NCBI GenBank assembly: GCA_015143295.1
Contig: CM026556.1
Span: 16,120,547 to 16,184,546 of the forward strand
Direction of reading: 5' to 3'
DNA: 64,000 nucleotides
Origin: Tetracentron sinense
Taxonomy: Eukaryota; Streptophyta; Magnoliopsida; Trochodendrales; Trochodendraceae
Shown: positions 34,044 through 45,846 of the stretch, one piece after another
Layout: each line of letters begins with the position of its first letter
Position numbering within the stretch: the stretch's first letter is position 1
The notes under the pieces: generated by a model
The model's database searches: none
Seen by the model: the letters and a program-made list of their open reading frames with translations, nothing else
Told to the model about the DNA's origin: nothing
Program-made: the position numbers and the translations under genes

Positions 34044-35314
34044 TGCTGCCAATAGCTAAGGCTACCTACCCAGAAAGGGTGAAAGCCACCATTGCGTCTC
34101 AAAATTCAAAAGAAAAAGACTGATCATGAATAGCTTCACGAAACAAAAAATTTCATAAACACTGTGAGAGCAACATATGAAAAGAGTAATAATAGCACAT
34201 AAAATTCTTCATCTTTTGGATTACCCTATATGCATCTCTCAGTAATTTTTGAAGCTTGGTGTTCTTGAAATGCACTAATGTCCTTATCTATCTAAGGGTA
34301 CCTACCTCTAAAAGTGTACAGTCTGAATTTCACCTCCACACTTCACATTGATGGTATAGCCTATTAATAACTATACATTACATTATGTGCTTGTGTCTTG
34401 CCATCCCTTGTGCATAGTGTCGATGGAAATATCCTCGTATACTCATCATTTTATACTACTCATTCTTGGACATGGTATTATTTGCTTTTTGAAAAATTTG
34501 CACATACTAGTTTTGCTTATTGGAGCTATCATGGTTAAATTTGGTTTGCAAAATTAATGATTTTTGAAAACTTTTTCTAGCAAAATGCATGTTTTTGGTT
34601 GAATTTGAGGGTTTTCAGAGATGATCTTACCTTGCCAGTCTTTAGATTTCTATTTGAGCATTTTCACTCTCCCATACTGCTTCACTTGCATCTCCATACG
34701 GGTTGTCCTTTTGTGCTTCATATTTTGGCAGGTATTGCACAACTTGCAGATTTTTCTGAGTCTTTCCTTGAAGATTCTCTTCCAAAAAGCTGCCCCATCA
34801 CATGCCAAAAATAATCCCAATGGAGTCTCACTCATCTCTAACACAAGTTCAGAGTTTTTGCAAAGAGGGTCGACCGTGAGTGGTCATTCGGTCGACCGAA
34901 CACAGCCATGGGGTCATTCGTTGATTCCTTCCATTTTGGAGTTTTCCTCAGCAAGAATCCAGCTGGGGCTCCTGTGTTTTTAGCCCTCACATGCGTGATA
35001 TCAGGCTCTCATCTTGGTTTCAAGTTTCAAGGTGTTGCTGGTTCTGTTTTGAAAGTTTACAGCCCTTCTCTCCGGCCTTCCACTCCAGGCCTCACGAGTT
35101 CTTCAAAGACTCAGCATTACCAGGATTTTTCGACTCATCCATGTTCCAGTGAGCTACTTCCTTTACTTCAAGTTCCCTTGATCAGCCGTAGTGCTCCTTC
35201 CATGGTGCCATACGATCCTCCACCACTACTTGGTTTGGTTCTAGGGTCTCTTCTCCTCCACATCCTCGTCAAGGTATAACCCTACCTTCTCTTCCGTTTC
35301 TTGCATTTGGTTCT
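34044..35314 (+). other. Non-coding region upstream of ORF2 remnant (Sirevirus G)
   Basis: 34044-34600 resembles the conserved post-pol block of A. At 34866-34900 lie two GGTCGACC-type palindromes, the class found in this element's own LTR, in the place where A has its internal promoter-like unit. No convincing TATA box follows. The rest shows no feature I recognise. Confidence 0.5.
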
Positions 35315-36684
35315 ATGGCTCTTGAATATTTTCTTCTCATTGCCTCCATTCTCATGGCGGTCACCCTAAGCATCGCCTCATCATTCCTCGGCATGAAGAG
35401 GATGTTCCCCAGTCTGAGGATGCATCATATGATACTGGCTATGGCATCTATGTGGGCTGTGCGGTCCATTCTAGGGTTCCTCCACCCTTAACTTCCCATA
35501 AGAAAGCCATGGGTGCCTCCAGTTCAAGGCCCTCGGCCAAATCAAAGGGTAAATCTCAAGTCCCCACTCCTGAGCCTGAACTTGTGTGATTTCGCACCAC
35601 AGGGAATGAATAGTTTTACAATACTTGGCTTAAAAATAGGGTTGTTGCAATTGAACGGGCCACTGTCATTTCGGATTTCACCCATCCTGGTTTTGAGGAA
35701 ATCATTCACTCTCGCCAATGGTCTGGTCTTTTAAAATTGTCTGGTTATGCGAGTCTAAACCTGGATCGAGAATTTTAGGCGAACATTTATTTTGTCAACC
35801 CTCGCAATTTTTCCTTCAAAACTCAAGTTAAGGGCAAGAAAATTCTCATTAATCCGGATGTCATTGCTTTTTTCATTAGTGCCCCTCGGGTTCCGGGAGC
35901 CTATTACTCTTATCTCTATCCCACCGATGAAGATAAGCATGATTTGGACAAGGTGGCCAGCAATCTTTGTGATGATCCTTCACAAAAATGGATTCATCCT
36001 CATTTACCTCACTCCAATCTTTCCTATTTGGTTCACCTGTTTCATCTTATTATGTGTTCCAACATTCATCCCAAGGTGCATTCTACTAATCTGAGTGTTG
36101 ATCGGGCTCGGTTCCAGTATAGTGTCATGACTGGAGACACTATTGATACTGGTCCCACATTATCGACCTAACCTTCATGCTATCGCTATGCATCAGAAGC
36201 GCACGGCTCTTCCTTTTAGTGTCCTCATCACCAATCTTCTGTTTGCTGAGGGTATTAGGGGTCAATCCCTGCTGAGGCTGTCAATCCTTCCTTAGGACCC
36301 ATCTGTGCTCGCACCTTGATTAGTAGTATGTCCCATGCTACAATGCTGGAGCATGAGGAGGATATTGATGATGATATCGCTCTGTCAGCCCCGGGTACCG
36401 GTCCCTCTCCCAGCCATGCTAGAGCCCCTCCGAGTCCCTTGTCCTTTAAGACAATGGCTGCCATGCTTGCCGATATGTCGGCTGCTTAGTCGCACTTCAC
36501 TACTAATCTTCATGCCTGCCTGGATTCTCATGCCACTGCTACTCAAGACAGTTGTTCGGTGACTAATCGCCGGATTGATGCTCTTTCAGATATGGTACAG
36601 GCGTCTCGCCAGGAGCTTCGTGATTTTCGTTCTCGATATCAGGATGATGTTGCTCGTCACTTTCCTTCACACCAGGATGATTAG
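35315..36684 (+). pseudogene. Envelope-position ORF remnant of Sirevirus G
   Basis: Starts MALEYFLLIASILMAV, a hydrophobic segment matching the MAF... start in A, and later retains pieces like those of A (a proline- and tyrosine-rich PRVPGAYY, then NIHPKVH) and the helical C-terminus (ELRDFRSRYQDDV). Heavily decayed, with many breaks. Same gene family as 6717-8006. Confidence 0.65.
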
Positions 36685-37391
36685 CACTTCTTGCCATGAT
36701 GGTTGCAGCCTTGTTTTGTTTGTCGTGTGTGCTAGATTTAGTTAGGCTGCTTTGTTTGTTATGAGTCTGTGGTTGGTCCTTGTGCTGTGCACCCTTGGTT
36801 CCTGTCTATGGGATGCTACTTGCTTGTTTCTGTTGCTTAGTTCATGCTTTTGTTTCTTTGTGTGTCTCTATGCTGACGATATTTGATGCTCATTCTTCTT
36901 CATGCTAGGGTTGCTTTTTTCTGCAGGATTGTTTCCCCTTGGCAATTCAGGCCAACAAGGGGGAGAAACATTGTGTGATATTTTATGTGCAACGTGCTCA
37001 TTTATGTCACATTATCATTTGTTGCATATTATATTCACATTGCTTCACCCACCCATGGATTCACATGCTCATGATTCTGAAACCTTTGTCAGATGGGATC
37101 TCAGATTGAGGTGGAGATCTCATACTCTTTGCATGATGTTCATTATTTCAATGTTTATTTTATTTTATGAAATTCTTCCATGCTTCACAAAGGTATTGGT
37201 TGTTTCAGTGTTTCAGGGTTGATTAATGTCTCAATGTTCCCGTAAGGCATACTACTCTATGGAAGAAGTCAAAATGTCCAACGTTATGTACTTTTCATCC
37301 TCTTTGTTTCTTGTGAGTTTAAGAGAGTCTGTAAAGTCATGTCCATTAGTTATATTGTTTTTTTTGTCTCGAAATTACCAAAGGGGGAGAT
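36685..37391 (+). other. 3' untranslated region of Sirevirus G
   Basis: Non-coding, with GGGGGAGA tracts at about 36958 and 37383, the second abutting the LTR. Weak similarity to the same region of A. Confidence 0.6.
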
Positions 37392-38605
37392 TATAAAGTC
37401 AAAGTGTTGTTGGCAAAATTCTGAGCCCAAAATGTTATATATAGGTCATAGTAGGTCTCAACCGGTTTGAAGACAAAGTGAAGAAGAAGCCATGAAGAAT
37501 TTTGAAACTAAACCACTAAGCTTGGCTCAAAAAGTAAGTTTTCAAAGAGAGACCTAGATGACCTTAGGTTACCTCATGAAATTGCCTCATTCATCATAAA
37601 AGTTTAATCAAAAAACACTAGAGGTATAGGGGATTGCATTTAAAGCTAATAGGAGAAAAATATTGAAAAATTGCACCCCATGGTCGACCCTGACCGTTTT
37701 GGGTCGACCCTGAATAGCCCCTCTTTTGTATGGTGCTTTCGGGCTGAGAGTCAAATATTTGGAGGTCGACCCTGAAGGATCATTCGGTTGATCGAAGTGT
37801 ACACTTTGGTCTACCGAACCATCCCCCAAGGTCGACCCTGATAAGGGATTCGGCTGTCACGATTTGTTGCTATAGTGGTTCGACCCAGGGATCCCCCAGG
37901 GTCGACCTTGATATGGCAAAACTTTCTAAAATCATTTTTTAGCAACTTCTAAACCCTTAATCATTTCCTATATATATTGGACTTCTCCCAATCCGTGGGG
38001 GATATTGATTGGAGACTTTTTAGAGCACTTTGTGCCTAGTTTGAGTTTATGAAAACTCTTGGATTCATTGATCTTCATCTCCTTTAGTTGGCCTCTAGGT
38101 TGTGCAAATTTTTTCAAGCATATTTTCTCAAAACTTGCATTAGATGATCCTTACTCATTAAGTGATCACCCTAGGGCTTCCACAAACCCTAAAACCCACT
38201 GTATGCTCTACTGTGAGCGTTGGTTAGCCTGAGCTAAAGCCGTCAAGGACGGAGATCGATCTTCAGAGACCGTGGTTGATCACTTTGAGTAAGATTGGCC
38301 GGTTAGGAACCGGAGCTGCTGTTGCGGAGATCGAACGTGCTGTGTTCGTGGTTTGCAAGCTAAGAAATCGATACCGAGGAACGTTGTGTCGTATCCGGTT
38401 GGGTAAGATTCGAGTCTTGTATTGTTTAAATCTTCTCATAGTGAATTTTATGCTAGACTAGGTCCCGTGGTTTTTCCCGGAAGGGTTTTTCACGTAAAAA
38501 TCTTGTGTGTTCAAGTGAGATTGTTTGTGTGTGATTGTCTAAAATTAAAATTGGAAAAGAGAATTGAAGTAGACTTATTCACCCCCCTCTAGGTCTAAGA
38601 GTTCA
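37392..38605 (+). repeat. 3' LTR of Sirevirus G
   Basis: About 1.2 kb, starting right after the purine tract and ending near GAGTTCA after CACCCCCCTCTAGG. The end could be up to about 24 bp further right. It contains GGTCGACC-class palindromes (37682-37908), a TATA box CTATATATATTGG (about 37969) and a region homologous to the LTR of A around GGTCCCGTGGTTTTT (38461). Confidence 0.75.
37682..37977 (+). promoter_or_regulatory. Palindrome array (GGGTCGACCC class) and TATA box, Sirevirus G LTR
   Basis: Five or more GGTCGACC sites (37682, 37701, about 37773, 37831, 37900) plus decayed ones, then TATA about 60 bp after the last. TTTTGTATGG lies in the middle, as in the spacer of the A, D and K arrays. 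Confidence 0.5.
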
Positions 38606-39376
38606 TTGAAATAAGGAATATCATCTTCATTTAATGGGAGATCATTCTTCTTCCTCTTTGATTGCTGCTTTTCCTGCGAAAAGAAAAGAAAAACCCTTTT
38701 GTTTTTCACGTATGTCTCTTTTCTCATTTCTACTGTGTATGTTTCTTTTGAGTGTATTTCTCTTGAGGGTTTCTTAAGTGAAAACCTCTTCTTATATCTT
38801 TTGGAGAGTCCTCTTTGGACTTTCTTTTGACTTCCTCCTTTTAAAAAATCAAAAGAGGTCAACTCTCCTTAAAGAGGGTCATCTGTCCAAGACAGTTGGT
38901 TTTTCTTATCTTAGAAAAATCATACAGATGAGAGTCTTTTTTGAAGGACTCCAAATTGATTTTTGTTTCTGGGAAACCTGAGAGGATCAAACTTTCCCCC
39001 CAAAAGGGGAAAGATTCTTATCTTTCCAGAAAAGGGAAGGGGGAAGGGATTACTTCCCCTTTCGGATAGGGTGTCATATGACACTCTCACATTAGAGAAA
39101 GAGAGGAGATCTCTATCTTGGGATCTCCCAAAGCTGGCAGAGAGTCCCCTTTGTTAAGAATTCTCAGCCACATAGCGGTCAGATATTGGCTGCCATCTGG
39201 GAAATGACTGACCTTAGTCAGCCCGCAAATTAAAGAGGTGAGACCATGAGTCTCACCCGTGGTCTAAGTTATATTCAAAGCCTATTTGGGCACCTTACTC
39301 AGTCCGCAGACCAATACAGGGTGGGACTATAAGTGCGAAATTTGTCTTATCAAATTTCCTCCATTGTTGTATGGAG
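38606..39376. other. Unassigned 0.77 kb between Sirevirus G and Tat/Ogre H
   Basis: No coding potential, no terminal repeats and no tandem structure that I can see. It is purine/pyrimidine-skewed in places (38640-38700, 38985-39055). It may be host intergenic DNA flanking both nests or the eroded end of another element. The frames that cross it run into the G LTR and are not credible genes. Confidence 0.5.
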
Positions 39377-41189
39377 TGTAGACCCGAGCTTTTAACCCCA
39401 CTCCCAATCAGGATTGAACTCGAGGAGGAATAATGATAAAAATGTTGAAAAGAGAGAGTCGCCACCTATTTAGATTGTTAGGGAAAATAGGGTCCCTTAA
39501 AAGGTTGGATAAGGTTTTGGTATAAGAATAGAGTTCAAGGTAAGGATTCATTTGAGTTAGGCGAAGGTATTAGGCACCCCTAAACTCTCATTTGGAGATG
39601 GTTACCTACTCCCTAAGTCTGAATTAAAGTGGGGGAAACCATAAGAGAAGCTTGCATTTCATCAATATGTTTGATAGATATTATATGACCAGTAATATAC
39701 ATGTTAAAATAAACAGGGACAGGATAGGAGATCTATCCTAGGTGAGCTGAACCCGATCAGGGTTGCCTACGTATCCATTATTAGCGGAATCAAGTCACAC
39801 GTAGTTCCAGAGGGGTAGTTGATGGTTTGATTTGTTTTGTTTGGATTGTGGGTGTTTGAAATGCTAGGATTTGTCTTTTGGATGTTAGTGTGTTTTTGAA
39901 TGGTTTGGGCTCCTATTCAGGAGTGCTTGAGCCTTTTATGCTCTTGCCGGGGAGCATTTGGACAGTTTTAGCTCATGTCAAGGAGCATCTGGACAGTTTT
40001 AGCTCATGTCAAGGAGCATTTGGGTTAGGTTAGGGTTTGAACCAAGGTTCGGACAGAGGTTCGGCTAAGGTAAGTGGGGTTTGAATCGAGGTTCAACTAA
40101 GGTAAGTGGGGTTTGAACCGAGATTCGGACAGAGGTACGACAGGGTAGGCTAAGTTTGAACAGAAGTTCGGGCAGAGGTTCGACAGGGTAGGCTATGTTT
40201 GAACCAAAGTTCAGGCAGAGGTTCGACTGGGTAGGCTATGTTTGAACCGAAGTTCCGGCAGAGGTTCGACAAGGTAGGCTAAGTTTAAGTAAAACCGAGG
40301 AGGGGTTCGACAGGGTTGGATAGGTTTAAGTAAAATCGGGCAGGGGTTCAACAGGGCAAGCAGTCTAAGTATTTTAAAAACAATAAAATAATTTAAGACT
40401 AATAAAAGACTAAGCAAACATCTGAGTTTGACGATATTTTACCTTCCGGGAAACCCAAAATGGTTTCTAAAATAAGTGCTCTCAATAATGATTCTTCGAA
40501 ATCGAATTCTCGAGATTGCCAACACTAAAGAGAGATTTTTGAAAGAGGAGAGAGAAGAGAGCAGGTGAAAGGAAATGAGTGAAAAATGAAGAAGAGGTGA
40601 AGGATATTTATATGTTTCGAAAAAGGATATTCCAGGGAATATTCTAAGGAATATTCCTTAGGATATTTTCAAAGGAATATTCTTAGAATATTCCAAGGAA
40701 TACTATTTTTAAAAAAATTAATTTTTTATTTTTTTGGCGGTGCATCGCTTTCTAGTTTACCGAAAACCCGATTTCTCGTTTTAGGTCCGATTTGAACCCA
40801 AAAACAGTCAAAATTGAAGTGATAAAATCCAGAAAAATAACTTAGATAAAATGTCACTTTTTTAAGACTTAACAAGGGTGTTTTAGTCATTTTGCGCTCC
40901 AGGGGCATTTTGGTCATTTTCACCATTTTAAGCCTAATTTGATTCCAAAAATAGCTGAAATTGAACTGATAAAATCCTGAAAAATATTTTAAATAAAATG
41001 GGAGTTTTCCAAAACCTTTTAAGGGTATTTTGGTCATTTTAGACTCCAAGGGCATTTTGATCATTTTTTCCCTCAAGGGCGTTTTTGAAAATCGAAGCAC
41101 AGAGAAAGAGGGTTTTAAAAGTGGGTTTTTTAAAGGGTTTTTAAAAGTGAGGAAAGAGAAAAGAGGAGTGAAAAATTGGGGTGTTTACA
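39377..41189 (-). repeat. LTR of Tat/Ogre-type element H
   Basis: 1,813 bp with ends TGTAAACACCCC (41189) and CGGGTCTACA (39377). It includes a 150-bp imperfect duplication around TTTTGGTCATTTT (40778-41065), a palindrome cluster and TATA box (40704-40602), a degenerate repeat of GAGGTTCGACAGGGTAGG-type units (40020-40350), and AGTCGCCACC near its end (39458), a motif I associate with plant Tat-type LTRs. No matching target duplication is seen. Confidence 0.65.
40602..40704 (-). promoter_or_regulatory. GGAATATTCC palindromes and TATA box, element H
   Basis: Four to five copies of the 10-bp palindrome GGAATATTCC or close variants within 80 bp, ending about 10 bp before a TATA box CATATAAATATCC in minus-strand direction. 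A further palindrome class at the same relative place. Confidence 0.5.
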
Positions 41190-41479
41190 GGTCCCCACTT
41201 TGTAAGAGGGTGCGGGCATGTGAACGACAAAGGCTGATAACACTTCAATTTTGCACGCGTGTGTGTGGAAAACCTGTAAAGCTTAAGAAAAGATAAATTA
41301 TGCTTAAACTGCTTGTCATTGACTGAATGACTGAAGGGTGACAGAGGAAGGGTGCGCTCATGCTAAGTCGACACCTACTGGGGATATAGGGGGGTTATGG
41401 TGTACGAAATTGCTTGCTAATCAATCACACGACCAAATATCGGGGTGCATGATGCAAGTGAATGATGCAAGTGAATGAC

Positions 41480-42205
41480 GATTGTTGCAAAACTTGCTTC
41501 ACAAGAGGCTGCAACTGATGGTCGATCAAACAACCGTTTCAGTTACTCCTTGAAGAGTGAGCAAGTGATGTAGTGCGGTGAAGTGTACAAGATTGGCTTC
41601 ACAAGAGGCCGTAACTGATGGTCGATCAGACAACCGTGTCAGTTACTCTTTTAAGAGTGAGCAAGTATGGTAGTTTGTGAAGTGTACAAGACTTGTTTCC
41701 CAAGAGGCCGCAACTGATGGTCGATCAGACTACCATGTCAGTTACTCCTTTAAGAGTGAGCAAGTATGGTAGTATGTGAAGTATACAATACTTGTTTCAC
41801 AAGAGGCCGTAACTGATGGTCGATCAGACAACCGTGTCAGTTACTCCTTTCAGAGTGAAAAGTACTGTAGTGTTGTGTATGAAGTGTGCAAGACTTCTTT
41901 CACAGGAGGCCACAACTGATGGTCGATTAGATAACCGTGTCAGTTACTCCTTTAAGAGTAAGCAAGTATTGTAGTGCTGTATATGAAGTCTGCAAGACTT
42001 GTTTCACAGGAGGCCGTAACTGATGGTCTATCAGACAACCGTGTTAGTTACTCCTTTAAGAGTGAGCAAGTATTGCAGTGTTGTGCGGTGAAATGAGAAC
42101 ATATGGTGAAAGATGCAAATGAGTGAAGGTTGGTTACACAGCTAGCTTCACAAGAGGCCGCAACTGAAGGTCGGTCAGACAACCATTCAGTTACTCCTTC
42201 AAAAA
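41480..42205. repeat. Tandem array T1 in element H (about 100-bp unit)
   Basis: Seven units; starts of AACTGATGGTCGATC at 41513, 41613, 41712, 41811, 41914 and 42018, and a variant at 42162. Each unit contains an inverted repeat with arms AACTGA and TCAGTT about 20 bases apart. Confidence 0.85.
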
Positions 42206-42228
42206 ATGGGTAAGATGCAATTAGTGCT

Positions 42229-42890
42229 GACAACCGCGCGGTTGCCCCACTGGGTACTATATCATGGTGCAGACAACCACACGGTTGCCCCACTGGGTAA
42301 TATGCCATGGTGCAGACAACTGTGCGGTTGCCCCACCAAGTAATATTCCATGGTGCTGACAACCGTGCGGCTGCCCCACCGGGTACTATGCTATGGTGTA
42401 GACAACCGCGTGATTGCCCCACCGGGTATTATGCTATGGTGCAAACAACCGCGCGATTGCCCCACTGGGTACTATGCTATGGTGCAGACAACCGCGGGGT
42501 TGCCCCACCGGGTAATATGCTATGGTATAGACAACCGCGCAATTGCGGTGCAGACAACCACGCGGTTGCCTCACCGGGTAATATGCTATGGTGCAGACAA
42601 CCGCGCGGTTGCCTCACCGGGTAATATGCTATGGTGCAGACAACCGCGCGGTTGCCTCACCAGGTACTATACTATGGTGTAGACAACCGTATGGCTGCCC
42701 CACCGGGTAAGATGCTATGGTGTAGACAACCGCGCGGTTGCCCTACTGGGTAAGATGCTATAGTGCAAACAACCAGAAGGTTGCCTCACTGGGTACTATG
42801 CTATGGTGCAGACAACCGCGCGCTTGCCCCACCGGGTAAGATGCTATGGTGCAAACAACCACACGGTTGCCTCACCAGGTACTATGCTAG
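42229..42890. repeat. Tandem array T2 in element H (43-bp unit)
   Basis: About 15 units, first starts at 42229, 42272, 42315 and 42358. The consensus holds the palindrome CAACCGCGCGGTTG followed by CCCCACCGGGTA and ATGCTATGGTGCAGA. Reading frames through it are repeat translations, not genes. Confidence 0.9.
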
Positions 42891-42959
42891 CAAGATGTAA
42901 TAAGTCAAATTTGAAGGGATCGCATGATCACTTCAACACAAGTAAGCAAGCAGATGTAT

Positions 42960-43560
42960 AAGTGGAGATAGCCGCATGGCTAGTCCACGAGCAAGTGTAT
43001 AAGCAAGTAGTGTGTATGATGATTGGAGTCAGATTTGAAGGGGTCACACGACTGCTTTAGCACAAGTAAGCAAGCAGATGTATAAGTAGAGATAGCCACA
43101 CGGCTAGTCCATGAGCAAGTGTATAAGCAAGCAGATGTATAATTGAAGATAGTCGCACGACTAGTCCACGAGTAAGTGTATAAGCAAGCAGATGTATAAG
43201 TAGAGATAGCCGCATGGTTAGTCCATGAGCAAGTGTATAAGCAAGCAGATGTATAAGTGGAGATAGTCGCACGACTAGTCCACGAGTTAGTGTATAAGCA
43301 AGCGGACTGTATGATGATTGTAGATAGTCACACGGCTAGTCAACGAGCAAGTGTATAAGCAAATAGAGTGTATGATGAATGAAGATAGTCACACGACTAA
43401 GCAGAGTATATGATGAGTGGAGATAGTCACACGACTAGTCCACCAGTAAGGTATATAAGCAAGTAGAGTATATGATGAGTGGAGATAGTCACACGACTAG
43501 TCCACCAGTAAGGTATATAAGCAAGTAGAGTATATGATGAGTGGAGATAGTCAAGTGGTT
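42960..43560. repeat. Tandem array T3 in element H (about 58-bp unit)
   Basis: About nine units with GAGATAGCCGCATGGCTAG-type cores followed by CAAGTGTATAAGCAAGCAGA. The core is an inverted repeat in which arm changes are matched: TAGCC/GGCTA in some units, TAGTC/GACTA in others. Confidence 0.85.
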
Positions 43561-43609
43561 GCTCCATGTTACAAGCAAGATGTATGAATGGGGAAAGCCA
43601 TACAACTAA

Positions 43610-45826
43610 TGAAGGGGGATCCGGATAAAAATTTATGTGAAAACTGGATCCCCTAGATCTTAACACCATAAAAAGCATCAAAATTATCTAAGAGTTTTAG
43701 TCATATCACCTCGGTGAATGTTTTTAACCGGTGAAGCTTAATCCACTCGAACCGTCGGAACTCTTTGTAGAGATTTCTCTGAAAAAATACTAGAAGCTCA
43801 ATCTTTGTTCTTCGCTATCCCCACGAAGCTTTAGAATCTCCTTTGAATTTATAGAAGCAAGAGGAAGAAGATGGATCAATGGTGTAGACCTTCTATCACC
43901 AATAATACTAAGGTTCAAAACCCTAGATTTGCAAACCCAACTAGGACCACCGAATATAGCTCATGAAAATCCCTAGGGGTCTCCCCTAGGGCTCACGGTT
44001 TGGAGAGAGAGAGGAGAGGAGAGAAAAAATTCTGGAGAATTCTACTTAATGGTCTAGGGTGTTGGGGTATTTATAGATTAGGATCTTATCCTTATCCTAC
44101 TCCAACTTGATCTTATCTAGTAGGATTTATTAATTAACAATAACTCTTATTATTAATTAAATAAACTCCTACTTCATCAATAACTACTTTAGTTATAGTA
44201 ATCCTATTAATTAAAGAGTCCCTACTATAAGAGGATTCCTTCATTAAAAAGGGATAAGTCAACATCCTACACCAAAGTAGGAAACCTAGTCAAACTAGGA
44301 ATCCACAAGGGGGGGCGTGAGCTTCTATGGGGCGTGGGATTTGAGGAGTTAAAACTCCTTATTGTAATCTAATTACAATAACATCTTAATCCTAATTGCA
44401 ATCCAACGCTTGGATTTTAATTCCATAATAAAAGGAATTATATTTCAATAATTATTCAATTAAACAAATCCTAATCCAATTACAATTTCTCAAGTGGGCG
44501 CCCCACCCTAGGGTTTAAACCCATGGGCTTTGGCTCATATTAAAGGTCCATTTTAATGGGTTTATGGATATGGGTCAAACCCATTTCCCCTTCAATTTTG
44601 TTAATCAAATAATTACTAAAATAATCTCTTAGTTTAAATTAACAGTTAATTTAAACAATAGATTAACTATTAATCTATTAAATTAAATGATTAACTTTTA
44701 ATCACTTAAAATAATTGATTAACTTTTAATCAATTATTTAGCTTGTATTTCTTATGTGAGCACCTCCACAGATTGCTCTGGGACATTCTTACCCTGGCTT
44801 ATCCAATGTTATCTCATTAACCCTAAACGGGAATTACATTGGCATTGCAAGTGACGTGAGATATTCATGTTGCAATTGAATCCCTGTGTATGAACATTAA
44901 CCAGTATGGATCCCGCCACATGAACTTTTAAATTCGATATATCCTTCCAAATACATTATCCCTAATGGGCCTTCGAGATTGACATACTATCTAACCCATA
45001 GCCCATTGCAAATCATCGGGGTTTCCAAGACTTATGATTAAGCTATGAGAAACAATTTCTCATGAAAAGCATTTTCAAAAAATCCTTTTATAAGTATAAT
45101 ACCTTTTAATAAAAGTATATTTCAAAACTTATTTTGTTTTCAAAATCACCTGCGCAGGATTTGAACTTAATCCACTGTCTTACCCGGAACTTGGATAAAC
45201 TCTCAAATTAATGAGCATAGATTTCTTATTTCAAATTCATCATGACTCGAACAACTTTCTGACTCTCCAACTGTCACCGTATTGTGTTCCCTAAGTTAGA
45301 AAATACGTTGGTGGAATCAAAACAGTCAGATCACTGCCCAATCATAGATGAACTCATCAGATCTAAGGATCATCAAAATTGTTCAATGTGAATGAGAGAC
45401 CAACTATCTGATAGTATGCTTATGCAAGAGGTCTCTCATTGAATGCAATCAGTTAGTGTACACTTAAGCACCCATTTGCTGATGTGTAGTCTCCACTACA
45501 ATAGTTCGAGATATACATCTCAATTATTGAGAACATCTTAGCATTCTGGCAGCCATATAAGTGAAGTGCCCAGCTTCACCCACAGCTGTGACTATATAAG
45601 ATATAAGGAATCGGAAAGTTATACCTACCTGTGATAATCTAATAACATAACTTTCCTACAATACATCCGATGGACCTTTATCGATATCTCATATCGTATA
45701 GATCATCTCATGATCATGGTCAATTACCCATAATGAATACACAATAGATTAAGAAGAAGCATTTATTAATCAAATTAATAAGGTTCTAACAATCTAAATG
45801 ACTTTTCTGGGCATCATGTAAAGTAA
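43610..45826 (-). repeat. 3' LTR of Angela-type element J
   Basis: About 2.2 kb, beginning next to the purine tract (about 45826-45834) with CATGATGCCCAGAAAAG, the usual start context of Angela/BARE LTRs, and ending CCCCCTTCA (43610). TATA-like CTATAAATACC at about 44065. No palindrome array of the kind seen in the other LTRs is obvious upstream of it. Confidence 0.65.
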
Positions 45827-45846
45827 TCTCCCACTTGCCCTAAAAG

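Larger units (their letters stand above)
34044..38605 (+). mobile_element. Sirevirus G, 3' half (possibly the 3' half of F)
   Basis: Starts abruptly with sequence matching the post-pol region of A (GCTACC and GTGAAAGCCACC motifs), then palindromes, an envelope-position ORF remnant, purine tracts and an LTR. It follows the reverse transcriptase piece of F directly. Either F and G are one element lacking a middle part, or two elements were joined. G is the most decayed Sirevirus here. Confidence 0.7.
39377..43609 (-). mobile_element. Tat/Ogre-type element H (Ty3/gypsy), 3' LTR and 3' UTR arrays
   Basis: Read on the minus strand: tandem arrays (43560-41480), a purine-rich AAAGTGGGGACC tract (about 41190-41202), then an LTR (41189-39377). 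Minus orientation is chosen because the purine tract precedes the LTR and the TATA box (ATATAAATATCC) reads that way. Long non-coding tandem-repeat-rich 3' regions are typical of Tat/Ogre elements. No coding region is in view, so the lineage is inferred. It is cut on the right by Angela J. Confidence 0.6.

Noticed and set aside
34866-34900. TATA box downstream of the G internal palindromes
   Set aside because: No convincing TATA sequence within 60 bp, so only the palindromes are reported for G.
38575-38862. Minus-strand frame of 95 codons, Lys-rich
   Set aside because: It begins outside any conserved context and ends inside the G LTR; low-complexity composition explains the open frame.
38606-39376. 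Possible host gene fragment between the two nests
   Set aside because: No frame with plausible codon use, splice sites or recognisable domain.
39377-41189. Plus orientation for the LTR of H
   Set aside because: The purine tract on the right reads AAAGTGGGGACC into the LTR on the minus strand, and the TATA box reads better on that strand; minus is preferred but not certain.
42307-42682. Overlapping open frames of over 100 codons
   Set aside because: They are translations of the T2 tandem array in several frames, with a repeating peptide and no independent support.
42229-42890. Regular 43-bp repeats with palindromic cores, CRISPR-like at first sight
   Set aside because: The whole unit repeats, with no unique spacers, and the context is a plant retrotransposon. 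It is a tandem array.
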